Notes: generated by a model from the sequence alone, not told the origin. A stretch of DNA of 64,000 nt from Shimia sp. Alg240-R146 (GCF_947331465.1 NZ_CAMZOK010000002.1:1-64000), one strand, 5' to 3'. Counted from the stretch's first letter, positions 17,547 through 27,091 are shown. A program made the numbers and translations.

Positions 17547-19763
17547 TCAGGCTACCTCTGCGTGTTCTTGACCCTTGAGCAAGCTCAGCTGGCTCTTGCC
17601 TGCGGCAGGGATCATTTGGTCTGTGTCGACAATCAGGGCAATTTTACCGTTGCCGAGAATGGTGGCGGCGGCGATGCCGGGGATGGATTGATAGTTTTGT
17701 TCCAGCCCTTTGATCACGACCTCGCGTTGTTCGATAATGTTGTCCACGGCCAGCGCCGAACGACGGCCGCTTTCGCCTTCGATGAGCAAGAGCGCCTGAT
17801 TGTCCAGATCGGACAGCTGACGGCGGAAGCCGAGTGCTTCGCCCAGATCGACGATAGGAAGGATTTCACCACCCATCGACAGGCCGCGGTCGCCTTCGCA
17901 AAATTCATGTACGTTGGCCTGACCGGGCTGCAGGGTTTCGCGCAGGGCCACGGTGGGCACCACAAGCGATTCACCTTCGATAGTGACAAGCATGCCCTCC
18001 ATCACCGCCAGTGTCAGAGGCAGCGAGATGGTCATCAGCGTGCCTTTGCCCGGCTCGGATTGCAGGTTGATGCGACCCCCAAGGGCTTGAATTTCACTGC
18101 GCACCACGTCCAGACCAACACCACGACCCGACAGTTCGGAAATGGAGTCGGCGGTGGAAAAACCGGGGCGGAACAAAAGGTTGTCGATGTCGGAGTCGGT
18201 CAGGTCGTCCTCAGGACGCACAAGACCCTTGCTCTCCGCAATCTTGCGGACCTTTTCGCGATTGATGCCCGCGCCGTCGTCCGACAGAGAGATCACCACC
18301 CGACCGGAGCGGTGAGCCGCTTCGAGTTTGATCGTGCCCTGCGCCGGTTTGCCCGCCTTGATGCGGTCTTCGGCTGTTTCCAGACCGTGGTCGACCGAGT
18401 TGCGGATCATGTGGGTCAGCGGTTCGACCAAACGTTCGGTCACGGTCTTGTCGACCTCGGTGCTGTCCCCGATCATCAGGAGGCGCGCCTCTTTGCCGGC
18501 GGTGCGAGATGATTCCCGCACGATGCGTGACATGCGTTGGAACAGGCCGCGCACAGGTTGCGCGCGAATGGCCATAACGCTTTCCTGCAACACGCCGGAC
18601 AGGGTCTTGAGCTGGCCGATGGCCTCGCTCACAGAGCTGTTGGCGGAGACCGGCAGTTCGTTCATCGATTGGCGCAACATGGCTTCGCTGATCACCAGCT
18701 CCCCAACGAGGTTGATAAGACGGTCGACACGGTCCAGATCAACGCGGATCGTGCTGTTGCGCGGTTCAGACTTTTTTCCGGCGACAGGTTTCGCCTCCAC
18801 CACTTTTATGGCGGGTTTGGCTGCGGGTTCAGGAGTGGTCGGCGCCGTTACGTCGGCCGCTGTATCAGCCTCATCAGGCGCTGGCACCTCGTCGGTCAAG
18901 GTCGGGAGCTCGGGTAGATCAATGTCCGCAGCTTTTTCCACGACTGTGGTCGAGACTTCCAATACGCATTGGCTTTCGACAAATTCGAAGACTTCGCGGA
19001 TGTCGTCTTCTTGGACGCCGTCGTTCGGGATCAGCTGCAAGGTCCAGTTCAGGGCCGCGAGGGCGTCGCCGGCTTCGGCCAGAGTGAGAACGTTGCTGGT
19101 GTCGGCGGTAACGGTTACGTCGCCGAGATCCGCGAGGGCGCGGAACAGCAGCGCGGGGTCATGGCCGCGGGTGTAGAGGCCGGGGTCCGCGGAAAATTCA
19201 ATTGCGAAGGCGCTGACACCGTCGCTGCCCGGCAGGTCGTCAAGCGGGGCAGGGTCTGTGTCCAGGTCCAGTGACGGAGGCAGATCGAAGTCGGGTAGGG
19301 GGCCAAAATCGTTGTCCCCGCCAATGTCGAGCGTGAGCGGCATAAAGTCTGCGGAATCAACTTCGGCTTCCTCAGCTCCGCCATCTTCGGGCGGGGAGAC
19401 CTGTTTCAGGTCTGCGAGAATAGAGGCACCGGCGTCTTCAGCGATGTCGTTGTCGTCGCGCGCAGCGTCGACCAGATCGCTCAGGTGGTCAAACGAGGAG
19501 AACATCAGGGCGATAAGCCCCGGGTCGGCCTCAATTTTTTCAGACCGCAGGTCTTCGAGCACATTTTCAAAAGCATGCGCAAAGTTGATGAGCCGATCCA
19601 GCCCAAAGGCGCCACCGCCACCCTTAATCGAGTGGACCGAGCGGAACATTGCGTTGATCGTTTCGGCGTCGCCATTGCCGTTCTGGAGGTCGTCCAGACC
19701 TGTGGAGAGAACCTCCATCAGGTCGTCGCATTCCTCAAAGAACATATCACGGAGATCGGACAT
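17547..19763 (-). CDS. cheA: chemotaxis histidine kinase CheA
   Basis: A 738-residue CheA started at the ATG at 19763, which has AGGAGA 5 bases upstream. A TTG at 19784 is unlikely. Domains in order are an Hpt domain with phospho-acceptor His44 in SVHSIKGGGGAFG, an acidic region of about 180 residues with a ferredoxin-like P2-type segment, a Pro/Ala linker, and the dimerisation helices. The ATPase domain follows with HMIRNSVDHGLE and GRGVGLDVV, and a CheW-like regulatory domain closes the protein. It phosphorylates both CheY proteins in response to receptors. The order of genes around it (STAS, cheY, cheA, cheW, cheR, cheY) marks one operon. Confidence 0.94.
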   Translation of the reverse strand: MSDLRDMFFEECDDLMEVLSTGLDDLQNGNGDAETINAMFRSVHSIKGGGGAFGLDRLINFAHAFENVLEDLRSEKIEADPGLIALMFSSFDHLSDLVDAARDDNDIAEDAGASILADLKQVSPPEDGGAEEAEVDSADFMPLTLDIGGDNDFGPLPDFDLPPSLDLDTDPAPLDDLPGSDGVSAFAIEFSADPGLYTRGHDPALLFRALADLGDVTVTADTSNVLTLAEAGDALAALNWTLQLIPNDGVQEDDIREVFEFVESQCVLEVSTTVVEKAADIDLPELPTLTDEVPAPDEADTAADVTAPTTPEPAAKPAIKVVEAKPVAGKKSEPRNSTIRVDLDRVDRLINLVGELVISEAMLRQSMNELPVSANSSVSEAIGQLKTLSGVLQESVMAIRAQPVRGLFQRMSRIVRESSRTAGKEARLLMIGDSTEVDKTVTERLVEPLTHMIRNSVDHGLETAEDRIKAGKPAQGTIKLEAAHRSGRVVISLSDDGAGINREKVRKIAESKGLVRPEDDLTDSDIDNLLFRPGFSTADSISELSGRGVGLDVVRSEIQALGGRINLQSEPGKGTLMTISLPLTLAVMEGMLVTIEGESLVVPTVALRETLQPGQANVHEFCEGDRGLSMGGEILPIVDLGEALGFRRQLSDLDNQALLLIEGESGRRSALAVDNIIEQREVVIKGLEQNYQSIPGIAAATILGNGKIALIVDTDQMIPAAGKSQLSLLKGQEHAEVA

Positions 19764-19776
19764 CAAAGGTCTCCTT

Positions 19777-20139
19777 TCAGACAACCAGGCGGTTGATCAC
19801 CGCCACAAGTTTATCGGCATCAAAGGGTTTTACGATCCAACCCGTGGCACCGGCGTCACGTGCGCGTTGTTTCAGCGCGTCGCCGTTTTCAGTGGTCAGC
19901 ACGAGGATCGGCAAGGAGGCGTATTCCGGCTTTTCGCGGACCCCTTCGATCAGGCCAAACCCGTCAAGGCGCGGCATGTTGATATCGGTGATCACGAGGT
20001 CAGGTGCGGCATCTGGAAGGACTTCGAGGCCTTCGACCCCGTCCTCGGCCAGATCCACATCCATCCCTGCTTCGGTCAGGGCTGTTTCCAGCATCGCCCG
20101 CATGGTGCGGGAATCATCAATTGCCAAGATTTTTGTCAT
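19777..20139 (-). CDS. cheY: CheY-type single-domain response regulator (first copy)
   Basis: A 120-residue receiver with D8/D9 in AIDDSRTMR, phospho-acceptor D52 in VITDINMPRLDG, the Thr in LVLTTE, and Lys in WIVKPF. It lies between the STAS gene (ATGA overlap) and cheA. It is closer to canonical CheY than the second copy, so it is a good candidate for the main motor-binding regulator, but that is inference. Confidence 0.9.
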   Translation of the reverse strand: MTKILAIDDSRTMRAMLETALTEAGMDVDLAEDGVEGLEVLPDAAPDLVITDINMPRLDGFGLIEGVREKPEYASLPILVLTTENGDALKQRARDAGATGWIVKPFDADKLVAVINRLVV

Positions 20140-20441
20140 TCTGTTGTTCCCTCTTGGAAGAGTGCGGTCTGTTGCAGGCCCAGGCAGGACAGACCGGCAA
20201 CAAATTTTTCAGACATATTTTGAACGGCGAAAGGAATGTCCGCGTCAGTCCATTCGGCGTGGGCGGCCAAAAGGAGTTCAGCGCCGGCGCCGCCAAGGTG
20301 ATTGCAGCCCTGTGCGTTCAGGCTGACGGGTTGGCCGCGAAGCGCCTCGATCAGGGGACGCAAGGCCGCTGCGTGGGAATGGTCTAGGGTCTTTGGCAGA
20401 TCAATTTGACCTGCTGTCGTGGGTGGGTTTGGTGAGGACAT
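20136..20441 (-). CDS. STAS-domain protein heading the chemotaxis operon
   Basis: A 101-residue protein with the STAS fold (anti-sigma-antagonist type). The order of short strands and helices fits, with LPKTLDHSHAAALRPLIEAL and then NHLGGAGAELLLAAHAEW. The phospho-acceptor Ser of SpoIIAA-like proteins falls near the GGAGAE turn, where no Ser is seen, so classic kinase-dependent control is doubtful. It is the first gene of the operon and overlaps cheY by ATGA. STAS proteins in this position recur in roseobacterial chemotaxis loci as far as I recall. Confidence 0.75.
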   Translation of the reverse strand: MSSPNPPTTAGQIDLPKTLDHSHAAALRPLIEALRGQPVSLNAQGCNHLGGAGAELLLAAHAEWTDADIPFAVQNMSEKFVAGLSCLGLQQTALFQEGTTE

Positions 20442-20756
20442 GTTGGGTCACATTCACTTGCAAAATTCGAGCTTCTTTTTGGAACCTAGGCATTCTCCCT
20501 TAACACCGCGTTACCGATCACGCGGGATGGCAAGAGTTGGTCGCTTGCAATTGAAAATAATGAATAATTTAGGCGTGTATGCCGCGTGCGTTCCCCAGCG
20601 TGGAGTGGTGCTGGTTGCTGAGCGGCGGCGCAATTAGCTCACCTTTTTCCCGCGATGACGTAGGGGAAACTAACGGCGCGCGAATCTTTGACGCGCCCAG
20701 CTGTGAGGCTGTGTTGTTTGGGAAACGGCGCTAAGCCGGTGGCCTGACCAAGCCGC
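20442..20756. promoter_or_regulatory. upstream region of the chemotaxis operon
   Basis: A 315-base gene-free stretch between the leftward chemotaxis operon and the end of the FrnE-like gene. It must hold the chemotaxis promoter. The AT-rich part around 20555-20580 is the most likely promoter core, but I see no clear boxes. Confidence 0.45.
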
Positions 20757-21419
20757 TTAACTGGCGGGGACCTGGCGGGGTTGTGCGGCCATGTGGCGTA
20801 AGACCTGCGAGAAAACATCGACGCCCTGCGCACCGGATGTTGCCTGCTGCGCGTCAAATACCATTGTCGGCACACCGGAGACGCCGCGAGACGTCCAGAA
20901 GGTTTCTTTTTCGCGCACGGTTTCGGCAAAACGCCCGTCGGCCAGAACCGCCCGCGCTTCGCCTTTGTCCAAACCGATGTCGGCTGCGACCTCAATAAGA
21001 ATGTCGGAGTCGCTGACATCGCGTCCATCGGTGAAATACGCGTCAAAAAGCGCGAGTTTCAGATCCTGTGCCTTGCCGGTCTCGCTGGCCCAGTGGATCA
21101 GCTGGTGGGCGGCAAAGGTGTTGTAGATGCGGCTGTCGTCGGACCACGAGAAGGTGAAGCCGAGGTCTTCGCCCAAATCGGAAAGCCTTGTGCGGGCTTG
21201 TGCGGATTGCTCGGCTGAGGAGCCATATTTGCGCATGATATGGTCGCGGATATTTTCGCCTTCCGGCTCCATGTCTGGGTTCAACTCAAACGGATGCCAG
21301 AAAGTTTCAACCGCGATGCCGGTCGCCTCGGAAGCCTTGAGAAGCTGACGGTAGCCGATTATGCACCAAGGGCAGACGACGTCTGAGACAATGTCGACGC
21401 GGATGGGATCTTGGGACAT
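20757..21419 (-). CDS. DsbA-family oxidoreductase, FrnE type
   Basis: A 220-residue thioredoxin-fold protein from the ATG at 21419, preceded by AGGAG. The active-site motif CPWC lies near residue 18 in SDVVCPWCIIG. The rest follows the FrnE/2-hydroxychromene isomerase-like pattern: FELNPDM, the long helical insert, and GVSGVPTMVFD with the cis-Pro. There is no signal peptide, so it is cytoplasmic. FrnE proteins act as disulfide oxidoreductases or isomerases, and the substrate is unknown. Confidence 0.82.
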   Translation of the reverse strand: MSQDPIRVDIVSDVVCPWCIIGYRQLLKASEATGIAVETFWHPFELNPDMEPEGENIRDHIMRKYGSSAEQSAQARTRLSDLGEDLGFTFSWSDDSRIYNTFAAHQLIHWASETGKAQDLKLALFDAYFTDGRDVSDSDILIEVAADIGLDKGEARAVLADGRFAETVREKETFWTSRGVSGVPTMVFDAQQATSGAQGVDVFSQVLRHMAAQPRQVPAS

Positions 21420-21514
21420 GGGGCGGCTCCTGTGGCGCATGAGGTGCCAAGATGGGGTGTCCCGAGAGGGCACGCAAGTCACCGTTCCGCGAGGTCACAT
21501 GCAGCAGCATCCAT

Positions 21515-22444
21515 TTAGGGCAGAACGCCGAGCCACATCCAGACCGTGACCACAGAAAAGGCGGTGCCGATCAGCACAGTGGATGCCGCAACGCGCATCG
21601 CACGGCCATACATATTGGCAAAAAGATAGGCATTGATTCCGGGTGCCATGGAGGCGGTCACGATGGCGGAGCGCATGTTGTCCACCGAAATTTCGGACCA
21701 CGTGCCAAAGGCAAAGGTCAGGGCAGGGTGCAGGCCGAGAGACACAAAGCAGCAAAACAGAATTGTGCGCATATCGCCCTCGGGGCGATAGCGATAAAGC
21801 ACGCCGCCCATGCCAAAGAGCGCGGCAGGCAGCGCCGAGGAGGCCAGCAGATTCACGGCATGGGTGACGGGGTCGGGCACCGGAATGTTGCCGAGGTTCA
21901 CAATAAACCCAAGGCCGATGCCAAGGATCAGCGCATTGGAGAACATCGCCTTGAGCACAGTTGGTACGATTTTGGCTTTTGATGTGTGGCGCGCGCGCAT
22001 GACTTCCATCACGGCAATCCCAAGACCGTAGCAGAAAGGGGCGTGGATCGAGATGATGGCGTAGTTCCCTGTTAAGCTGTCGGCGCCGTAGGCACGCTCC
22101 ATGATTGCCAGACCAAGCAGCAGGGAATTGGAGAACAGGCACACGAAACCGATGGCCGTTGCGTCTTCCCAATCGCGGCCAAAGAAGACTTTGGCACCGA
22201 TCATGCCGGTGGCAAAACACAGGAAAGCTGCGGCGTAGTAGCTGCCCATCAGGGCGATGTTAAATTCCGCAGCGAGATCCAGATTCGAGATGGCGCGAAA
22301 CAGCAGGACAGGCACAGCAAAGTTGGTGGCGTAGCGCATCAACCCATCAACGTTGGATTGACTAAAGAAGCCGCGCCAAGCGGCGAGGTAGCCAAAGCCG
22401 ATGATCAGGAAGACCGGCAAGATCACAGAGATCAGGGTCTGCAT
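21515..22444 (-). CDS. AEC-family (auxin efflux carrier-like) transporter
   Basis: A 309-residue membrane protein with about ten hydrophobic segments in two halves, the organisation of the AEC family. The family signatures FAVPVLLFRAIS near the start and MAPGINAYLFANMYG in the second half are visible. Bacterial members export or import small carboxylates such as malate or malonate. No substrate can be named here. It stands alone on the minus strand between the FrnE-like and PhnP-like genes. Confidence 0.82.
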   Translation of the reverse strand: MQTLISVILPVFLIIGFGYLAAWRGFFSQSNVDGLMRYATNFAVPVLLFRAISNLDLAAEFNIALMGSYYAAAFLCFATGMIGAKVFFGRDWEDATAIGFVCLFSNSLLLGLAIMERAYGADSLTGNYAIISIHAPFCYGLGIAVMEVMRARHTSKAKIVPTVLKAMFSNALILGIGLGFIVNLGNIPVPDPVTHAVNLLASSALPAALFGMGGVLYRYRPEGDMRTILFCCFVSLGLHPALTFAFGTWSEISVDNMRSAIVTASMAPGINAYLFANMYGRAMRVAASTVLIGTAFSVVTVWMWLGVLP

Positions 22445-22474
22445 GGGGCTGTGCTTTCTGTGGGTCTCCGGCAG

Positions 22475-23281
22475 TCAGAGATCGTAGGTGATTTTCATCC
22501 CGTCAAAGGCAGGGGTGATGTGATCCGCAGTTTCGGCCTCTAGCGTGGCGTAGTCCAGATCGATGTGCATGTTTGTCAGCACAGCGCGTTCGGGTTTCGT
22601 GCGGTCGATCCAGTCCAGCGTTTTTTCAAGGTGTGCATGGGTCGGATGCGGCGTACGGCGCAGCGCGTCGACAATAAAACACTTCATGCCGTCAAGCTTG
22701 GGCCAGGCTTCGTCATAGATTTCGGCCACATCGGGCATATAGACCACATCGTTTATTCGAAACGCCAGCGCGTCGATGCTGCCGTGGTCCACACGGATGG
22801 GTGTAAATGTTATGTCGCCGCCCGGGCCGGAAATGGTGAAATCCTTGCTTTCGTCGATCGTCAGCATCTCCAGGATCGGCGGATAGGGGCTGTCTTTGGG
22901 CTGCACAAAGGCATAGCCGAAGCGGCTCATCAGATCGTTTTGGGTGGCCCCATCCGCCCAGATTGGAATACGCGCGCGCATGTTGAACACGATCATGCGA
23001 AGATCGTCGATGCCGTGGATATGGTCGGCGTGGTTGTGGGTGTAAACCACCGCATCAAGCCGGCCAGTGCCTTCGCCTAGAAGCTGGTCGCGCATGTCAG
23101 GTGAGGTGTCCACAAGCACAGTTGTGGTGCCTTCAGCGGTTTTACGCTCGATCAGCATTGAGCAGCGGCGGCGGCGGTTCTTTGGATTTTCAGGGTCGCA
23201 ATCGCCCCAATGGCCACCAAGACGCGGCACGCCACCGGAGCTGCCGCAGCCGAGGATGGTGAAGGTCAGCTTGGCGCTCAT
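22475..23281 (-). CDS. MBL-fold metal-dependent hydrolase, PhnP-like
   Basis: A 268-residue beta-lactamase-fold hydrolase. It carries the early GCGSSGGVPR loop and the metal-binding HNHADHIHGID motif (HxHxDH). The later strands contain VDHGS and further His/Asp ligands. PhnP-like enzymes hydrolyse cyclic phosphodiesters or related phosphoesters. It overlaps tatD by ATGA and ends the block holB-tatD-mbl. I recall this order as common in Rhodobacteraceae. The true substrate is unknown. Confidence 0.8.
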   Translation of the reverse strand: MSAKLTFTILGCGSSGGVPRLGGHWGDCDPENPKNRRRRCSMLIERKTAEGTTTVLVDTSPDMRDQLLGEGTGRLDAVVYTHNHADHIHGIDDLRMIVFNMRARIPIWADGATQNDLMSRFGYAFVQPKDSPYPPILEMLTIDESKDFTISGPGGDITFTPIRVDHGSIDALAFRINDVVYMPDVAEIYDEAWPKLDGMKCFIVDALRRTPHPTHAHLEKTLDWIDRTKPERAVLTNMHIDLDYATLEAETADHITPAFDGMKITYDL

Positions 23282-24084
23282 GCAGCGACTGCCGTCAATT
23301 TGGCTTTGGAAAACAGCCGGTCAAAGTTGGCCTGTGTCTGTGCCGCGAAATCGGCGTAGTCCATGCCAAATACGTCTGCCCCGACGCGGGCGGTTTTTTC
23401 GACATAAGACGGCTCATTTCGCTTGCCGCGATAGGGTGGGGGCGCAAGGTAGGGTGCGTCGGTTTCCACCAAAATGCGATCCACGGGCGCTGCTGCGAAA
23501 ATATCGCGCACTTCCTGACTGCGCGGGAAAGCGGCGATGCCGGACATCGACAGGTAGAAGCCGAGGTCGAGCATCTTGCGGGCCAGTTCCGGACCAGAAC
23601 TGTAGCAATGCATGACGCAGGAATAGGCGCCTTTGTTAAATTCATCCGTCAGGATTTCGGCCATGTCGTCATCGGCGTCACGGCTGTGGATGATCAGCGG
23701 CAGGCCGGTTTCTCTGGCAGCTTCGCAATGGATGCGCAGGGAGGTTTGTTGGATCTCCATGCTGTCGGCGGTGTAGTGATAATCCAGACCGGTTTCGCCA
23801 ATGCCCACAAACTTGGGATGCTGCGCCAGTGCAATCAGCTCGTCTACGGTGGCCAGAGGCTCCTCTGCGGCGCTCATCGGATGGGTGCCAGCGGCGTAGA
23901 AAACCGGCGCGTGAGCTTCAGCAATGGCGCGAACCGCAGGCTCGTTCTTCAGGCGTGTGCAAATCGTGACCATGCGGGTCACACCAACGTCGGCGGCGCG
24001 GGCGATGAAATCGTCCAGCTGGCCATCGAAATCGGGAAAATCGAGGTGGCAGTGGCTGTCTGTGATTTGCGGGTAGTCGGTCAT
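23278..24084 (-). CDS. tatD: TatD-family metal-dependent hydrolase (DNase)
   Basis: A 268-residue TatD protein. The start ATG at 24084 precedes TDYPQITDSHCHLDFPDF, the N-terminal metal-binding HxH motif. Later motifs are ETGLDYHY, plus IHSRDADDD and LVETDAPYLAP. These cover the metal ligands of TatD nucleases. TatD family enzymes are 3'-5' exonucleases or endonucleases in repair and RNA/DNA turnover. A longer upstream frame overlaps the holB end and lacks family similarity. It overlaps the MBL gene by ATGA. Confidence 0.9.
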   Translation of the reverse strand: MTDYPQITDSHCHLDFPDFDGQLDDFIARAADVGVTRMVTICTRLKNEPAVRAIAEAHAPVFYAAGTHPMSAAEEPLATVDELIALAQHPKFVGIGETGLDYHYTADSMEIQQTSLRIHCEAARETGLPLIIHSRDADDDMAEILTDEFNKGAYSCVMHCYSSGPELARKMLDLGFYLSMSGIAAFPRSQEVRDIFAAAPVDRILVETDAPYLAPPPYRGKRNEPSYVEKTARVGADVFGMDYADFAAQTQANFDRLFSKAKLTAVAA

Positions 24085-24103
24085 GGGCACCTCACGCAGC
24101 GTT

Positions 24104-25252
24104 TCAGGCGCTTGCGGTTTTCTGAATCTTGAAAACCGTATCAAGCACAAGCGCGGCAGGGTCAAGGTTGACCGCCTTGCCGTGACGCGTGCGGTCGGTG
24201 ATTTCCTGCGCGAGATTGGCCCAAGCGCGTGCTTTATGGGCATTTGGGGCGAGCCGCATCAAAAGGTCAGCCTCACCCGGCACGATCTCGGTTTCAGGGG
24301 CTTGGCCAAGCGCACCGGTGCGGGCAATGCGCGAGACAAAGACGTCGAGCAAGGTAAGCAGCAGGTCAAATTGCGCATCGGCCCCACGCGCGGCGGCGGC
24401 TTCGGCCAGTTTGAGGGCACGTTGGCGATCAAACTGCGGCATGGACGCAAAGAGCGCCGCCAGTTCTTGATACATGGCGAGGCCGCCCAATTGGGTGACG
24501 CGCATGGCCTCGCCTACGGAGCCGGCCGACAGCTCAGACAGTGCGGGCGTGTCGTCGGCGGCGTGACCAGCCTGTTCCATTGCAGCGTGCATGTCCTCGG
24601 GTGAGAGCGGGTTAAAACGCAGCTCGCGGCAGCGGGAACGGATGGTCGGCAAAAGCCGCGAGGGTTGGTGCGAAATCAGCAGCATCGTTGTGCGCTCGGG
24701 CGGCTCTTCCAACATCTTTAGAAGTGCGTTGGCGGCGTTGACGTTCATCTCATCTGCGCTGTCGACAATCACTACGCGGCGACCGCCATCAGCAGCGGAC
24801 ATGTGCAGAAAGGATGCCATCTCGCGGACTTCGTTGACGCGGATGTCAGCGGCGAACTTGCCGTCTTGGCGAGATTTCTCGCGGGCGCTGTCAGTGCTGC
24901 CGGCAAAGCCGCGACGGAGCAGGAAAAGGCCGGGTTCGGACAGGGCGAGAATGCGGTGGCAGACGGGATGGTCGGGGTCAACGGTAAGGCTGTCGTGCGG
25001 CTGTGGTTCTCCAAACAAGCCGCCGCCATTGTCAGCGGGTAAGGTCAGCAAAAAGCGGGCGATGCGCCATGCAAACGTGGCTTTGCCAACGCCCTGTGGG
25101 CCGGTCATTAACCACCCGTGATGCAGGCGACTGGAGTTTACAGCGGTGAGAAAGTCGTCCTCGGCTTTTGTTTGGCCATAGACGTGCTGAGTTTCGCGCG
25201 GGTGAGGTGCGCCCGGGACGCGGTCGGGTTCTGGCGTGGCGTCCTCGCTCAC
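24104..25252 (-). CDS. holB: DNA polymerase III delta' subunit
   Basis: A 382-residue clamp-loader subunit. The P-loop is GPQGVGKAT. A second clamp-loader-like segment (VVIVDSADEMNVNAANALLKM, then LISHQPSRLLPTIRSRCREL) includes the conserved SRC motif. A GTG start overlaps the tmk stop. It belongs to the replication machinery and is transcribed with tmk, a usual pair in alphaproteobacteria. This marks core chromosomal DNA, not an island. Confidence 0.92.
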   Translation of the reverse strand: MSEDATPEPDRVPGAPHPRETQHVYGQTKAEDDFLTAVNSSRLHHGWLMTGPQGVGKATFAWRIARFLLTLPADNGGGLFGEPQPHDSLTVDPDHPVCHRILALSEPGLFLLRRGFAGSTDSAREKSRQDGKFAADIRVNEVREMASFLHMSAADGGRRVVIVDSADEMNVNAANALLKMLEEPPERTTMLLISHQPSRLLPTIRSRCRELRFNPLSPEDMHAAMEQAGHAADDTPALSELSAGSVGEAMRVTQLGGLAMYQELAALFASMPQFDRQRALKLAEAAAARGADAQFDLLLTLLDVFVSRIARTGALGQAPETEIVPGEADLLMRLAPNAHKARAWANLAQEITDRTRHGKAVNLDPAALVLDTVFKIQKTASA

Positions 25253-25887
25253 GAGAGGTGCTCCGACACGCTGTCGCTGACACGTTGGGACACGTCTTGG
25301 GGTGTGCCTGTGCCGTTGATGACGCAGAAACGGTCGGCAAATTCACGGGACAAAGCAAGAAAGCCCGCGCGCATCTGGTCTTGCAGCGCTTGACCAAAGT
25401 CCTCGAACCGTTCCTCTGATGTCTGGCGGGATTTGGCGCGGGAAAGGCCCTCGGCGGGATCCATGTCGATCAGGATCGTAAGGTCTGGCTCCCGTCCTAT
25501 CATGAGGTCATGTAACTGATCCACGACGCCGCGCAGATCGCCGCGAGACAGACCCTGATACATGCGGGTGCTGTCAGCAAATCGGTCGCAGATCACGATC
25601 TTGCCAGCCGCCAAGGCGGGCAGAATTGTGCGTTCCAGATGGTCGCGACGCGCTGCGGTGAAGAGCAGGATTTCGGTTTCGGCGGACCAGCGGTCTGGAT
25701 CGCCCTCAAGCACCAAGGCGCGAATTTCTTCGGCACCGGTTGAGCCGCCGGGTTCGCGGGTCAGCACCACGTCATGGCCTTGCGTGCGCAGATGGTCGGC
25801 CAGCAGGCGGGCCTGCGTGGATTTTCCGGAGCCGTCGATGCCTTCAAATGTGATGAAAGTTCCGCCGGGGATTGTCTTGGCTGTCAC
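25249..25887 (-). CDS. tmk: thymidylate kinase
   Basis: A 212-residue dTMP kinase making dTDP for DNA synthesis. The P-loop FEGIDGSGKSTQ is near the start, followed by the DR-containing motif TREPGGS and CDRFADSTRMYQG. A GTG start overlaps the dacF stop, and its own stop overlaps the holB GTG start. The length and motifs are ordinary. Confidence 0.94.
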   Translation of the reverse strand: MTAKTIPGGTFITFEGIDGSGKSTQARLLADHLRTQGHDVVLTREPGGSTGAEEIRALVLEGDPDRWSAETEILLFTAARRDHLERTILPALAAGKIVICDRFADSTRMYQGLSRGDLRGVVDQLHDLMIGREPDLTILIDMDPAEGLSRAKSRQTSEERFEDFGQALQDQMRAGFLALSREFADRFCVINGTGTPQDVSQRVSDSVSEHLS

Positions 25888-27065
25888 TGCGTCGCCTCTG
25901 CTTGGGCGGAGCCGCCAATGCCGAATTGCGCGGCCAGCACGCTGGTTGCGGTGCTGATCCGTACGCCGAAACCGCCTTCGGGCACGTCGGCCTCGGCCAC
26001 AAGTGGGATGCGCATTTCAGGCAGATCTTCGGGTGTCAGGACCAGTTCCGCCAAGGGTGCACCTTTGGCGACGGGGGCTTGAATCGGGCCGTTGTAGATC
26101 ACTTCGCCTTTGACTTTGCCCTGCGCCAGAACCGGCAGCAGAACGGTGATGTCTTCTGCGGGCACCAGACCGATACGCGCAAATTTACCCATCCAGACGT
26201 TGGCCTCCGCAATGCGCTCCCCTTCGCGGGCGAGGGTGGTTTCAGAGAATTGGCGGAACGCCCAGCTGACCATTTGTTCGGCCACTTCGGCGCGGTCTTT
26301 TTCGCTTTCGAGGCCTGAGAACGCAAAAATCACACGGCGTTTGCCTTGCTTGGCGGACCCCACAAGGCCGAAACCGGCTTCTTGGGTGTGGCCGGTTTTG
26401 AGGCCGTCTGCGCCAATGTTGAGCCGCAACAACGGATTGCGATTGCGCACATTGGACGGCGCGCGTCCGTCAAAGGCAAATTCGGTTTCAGAAAACATCG
26501 GATAGAATTCGGGAAACTCGGTGATCAACAGGTTGGCCAGCAACGCCAGATCCCGCATCGACATTCGGTGTCCCGGGGCGGGCCAGCCGTTGGAGTTGGC
26601 GAAGGTCGAGTTTGTCATGCCCAACTGATGCGCGCGGCGTGTCATCAGGCGCGCAAAGCCGGATTCCGTGCCGTCCGGGCTGAGCGTTTCTGCGATCACC
26701 GCACAGGCATCATTGCCCGACAAAACGATGATACCTCGCAGCAGGTCTTCGACAGTCACGCGATCGGTGGTGTCCAGAAACATGGTGGAGCCGCCGTAGC
26801 TCATGGCGTGTTGCGACACTGGCAAGGCTTCTTGCATTGCCAGACGCCCGTCGCGCACGGCCTCAAACGCCATGTACAGCGTCATTAGTTTGGACATGGA
26901 CGCAGGTGGTAGTGCCTCATCGGCGTTTTTGGTTAGCAGTACGGTGCCGGTTGTCTGATCCATCACAAATGCCGCGCGGGCGCGCGTTTCAAATGCGTGC
27001 ACTTGGGCTGCGGTCAAAACAAGCGCCAGGCCAACGGCCATCAGTCGGGGCAGGAAAGGACGCAT
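25884..27065 (-). CDS. dacF: D-alanyl-D-alanine carboxypeptidase (PBP5/6 family)
   Basis: A 393-residue low-molecular-mass penicillin-binding protein with an N-terminal signal peptide cleaved after about residue 24 (VHA). Active-site motifs are SMSK (SxxK) near residue 56, SGN in IVLSGNDACA, and KTG in LKTGHTQEAG. It removes the terminal D-Ala of peptidoglycan stem peptides at the outer face of the inner membrane. The C-terminal domain resembles the PBP5 beta domain. Its stop overlaps the tmk start by GTGA. Confidence 0.9.
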   Translation of the reverse strand: MRPFLPRLMAVGLALVLTAAQVHAFETRARAAFVMDQTTGTVLLTKNADEALPPASMSKLMTLYMAFEAVRDGRLAMQEALPVSQHAMSYGGSTMFLDTTDRVTVEDLLRGIIVLSGNDACAVIAETLSPDGTESGFARLMTRRAHQLGMTNSTFANSNGWPAPGHRMSMRDLALLANLLITEFPEFYPMFSETEFAFDGRAPSNVRNRNPLLRLNIGADGLKTGHTQEAGFGLVGSAKQGKRRVIFAFSGLESEKDRAEVAEQMVSWAFRQFSETTLAREGERIAEANVWMGKFARIGLVPAEDITVLLPVLAQGKVKGEVIYNGPIQAPVAKGAPLAELVLTPEDLPEMRIPLVAEADVPEGGFGVRISTATSVLAAQFGIGGSAQAEATQ

Positions 27066-27091
27066 GCGGGTGGCTCCCTAAAGCAGTTTTG

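Noticed and set aside
17457-20223. Long frames on the plus strand opposite cheA
   Set aside because: They mirror cheA codon bias, lack similarity, and conflict with a clear operon on the minus strand.
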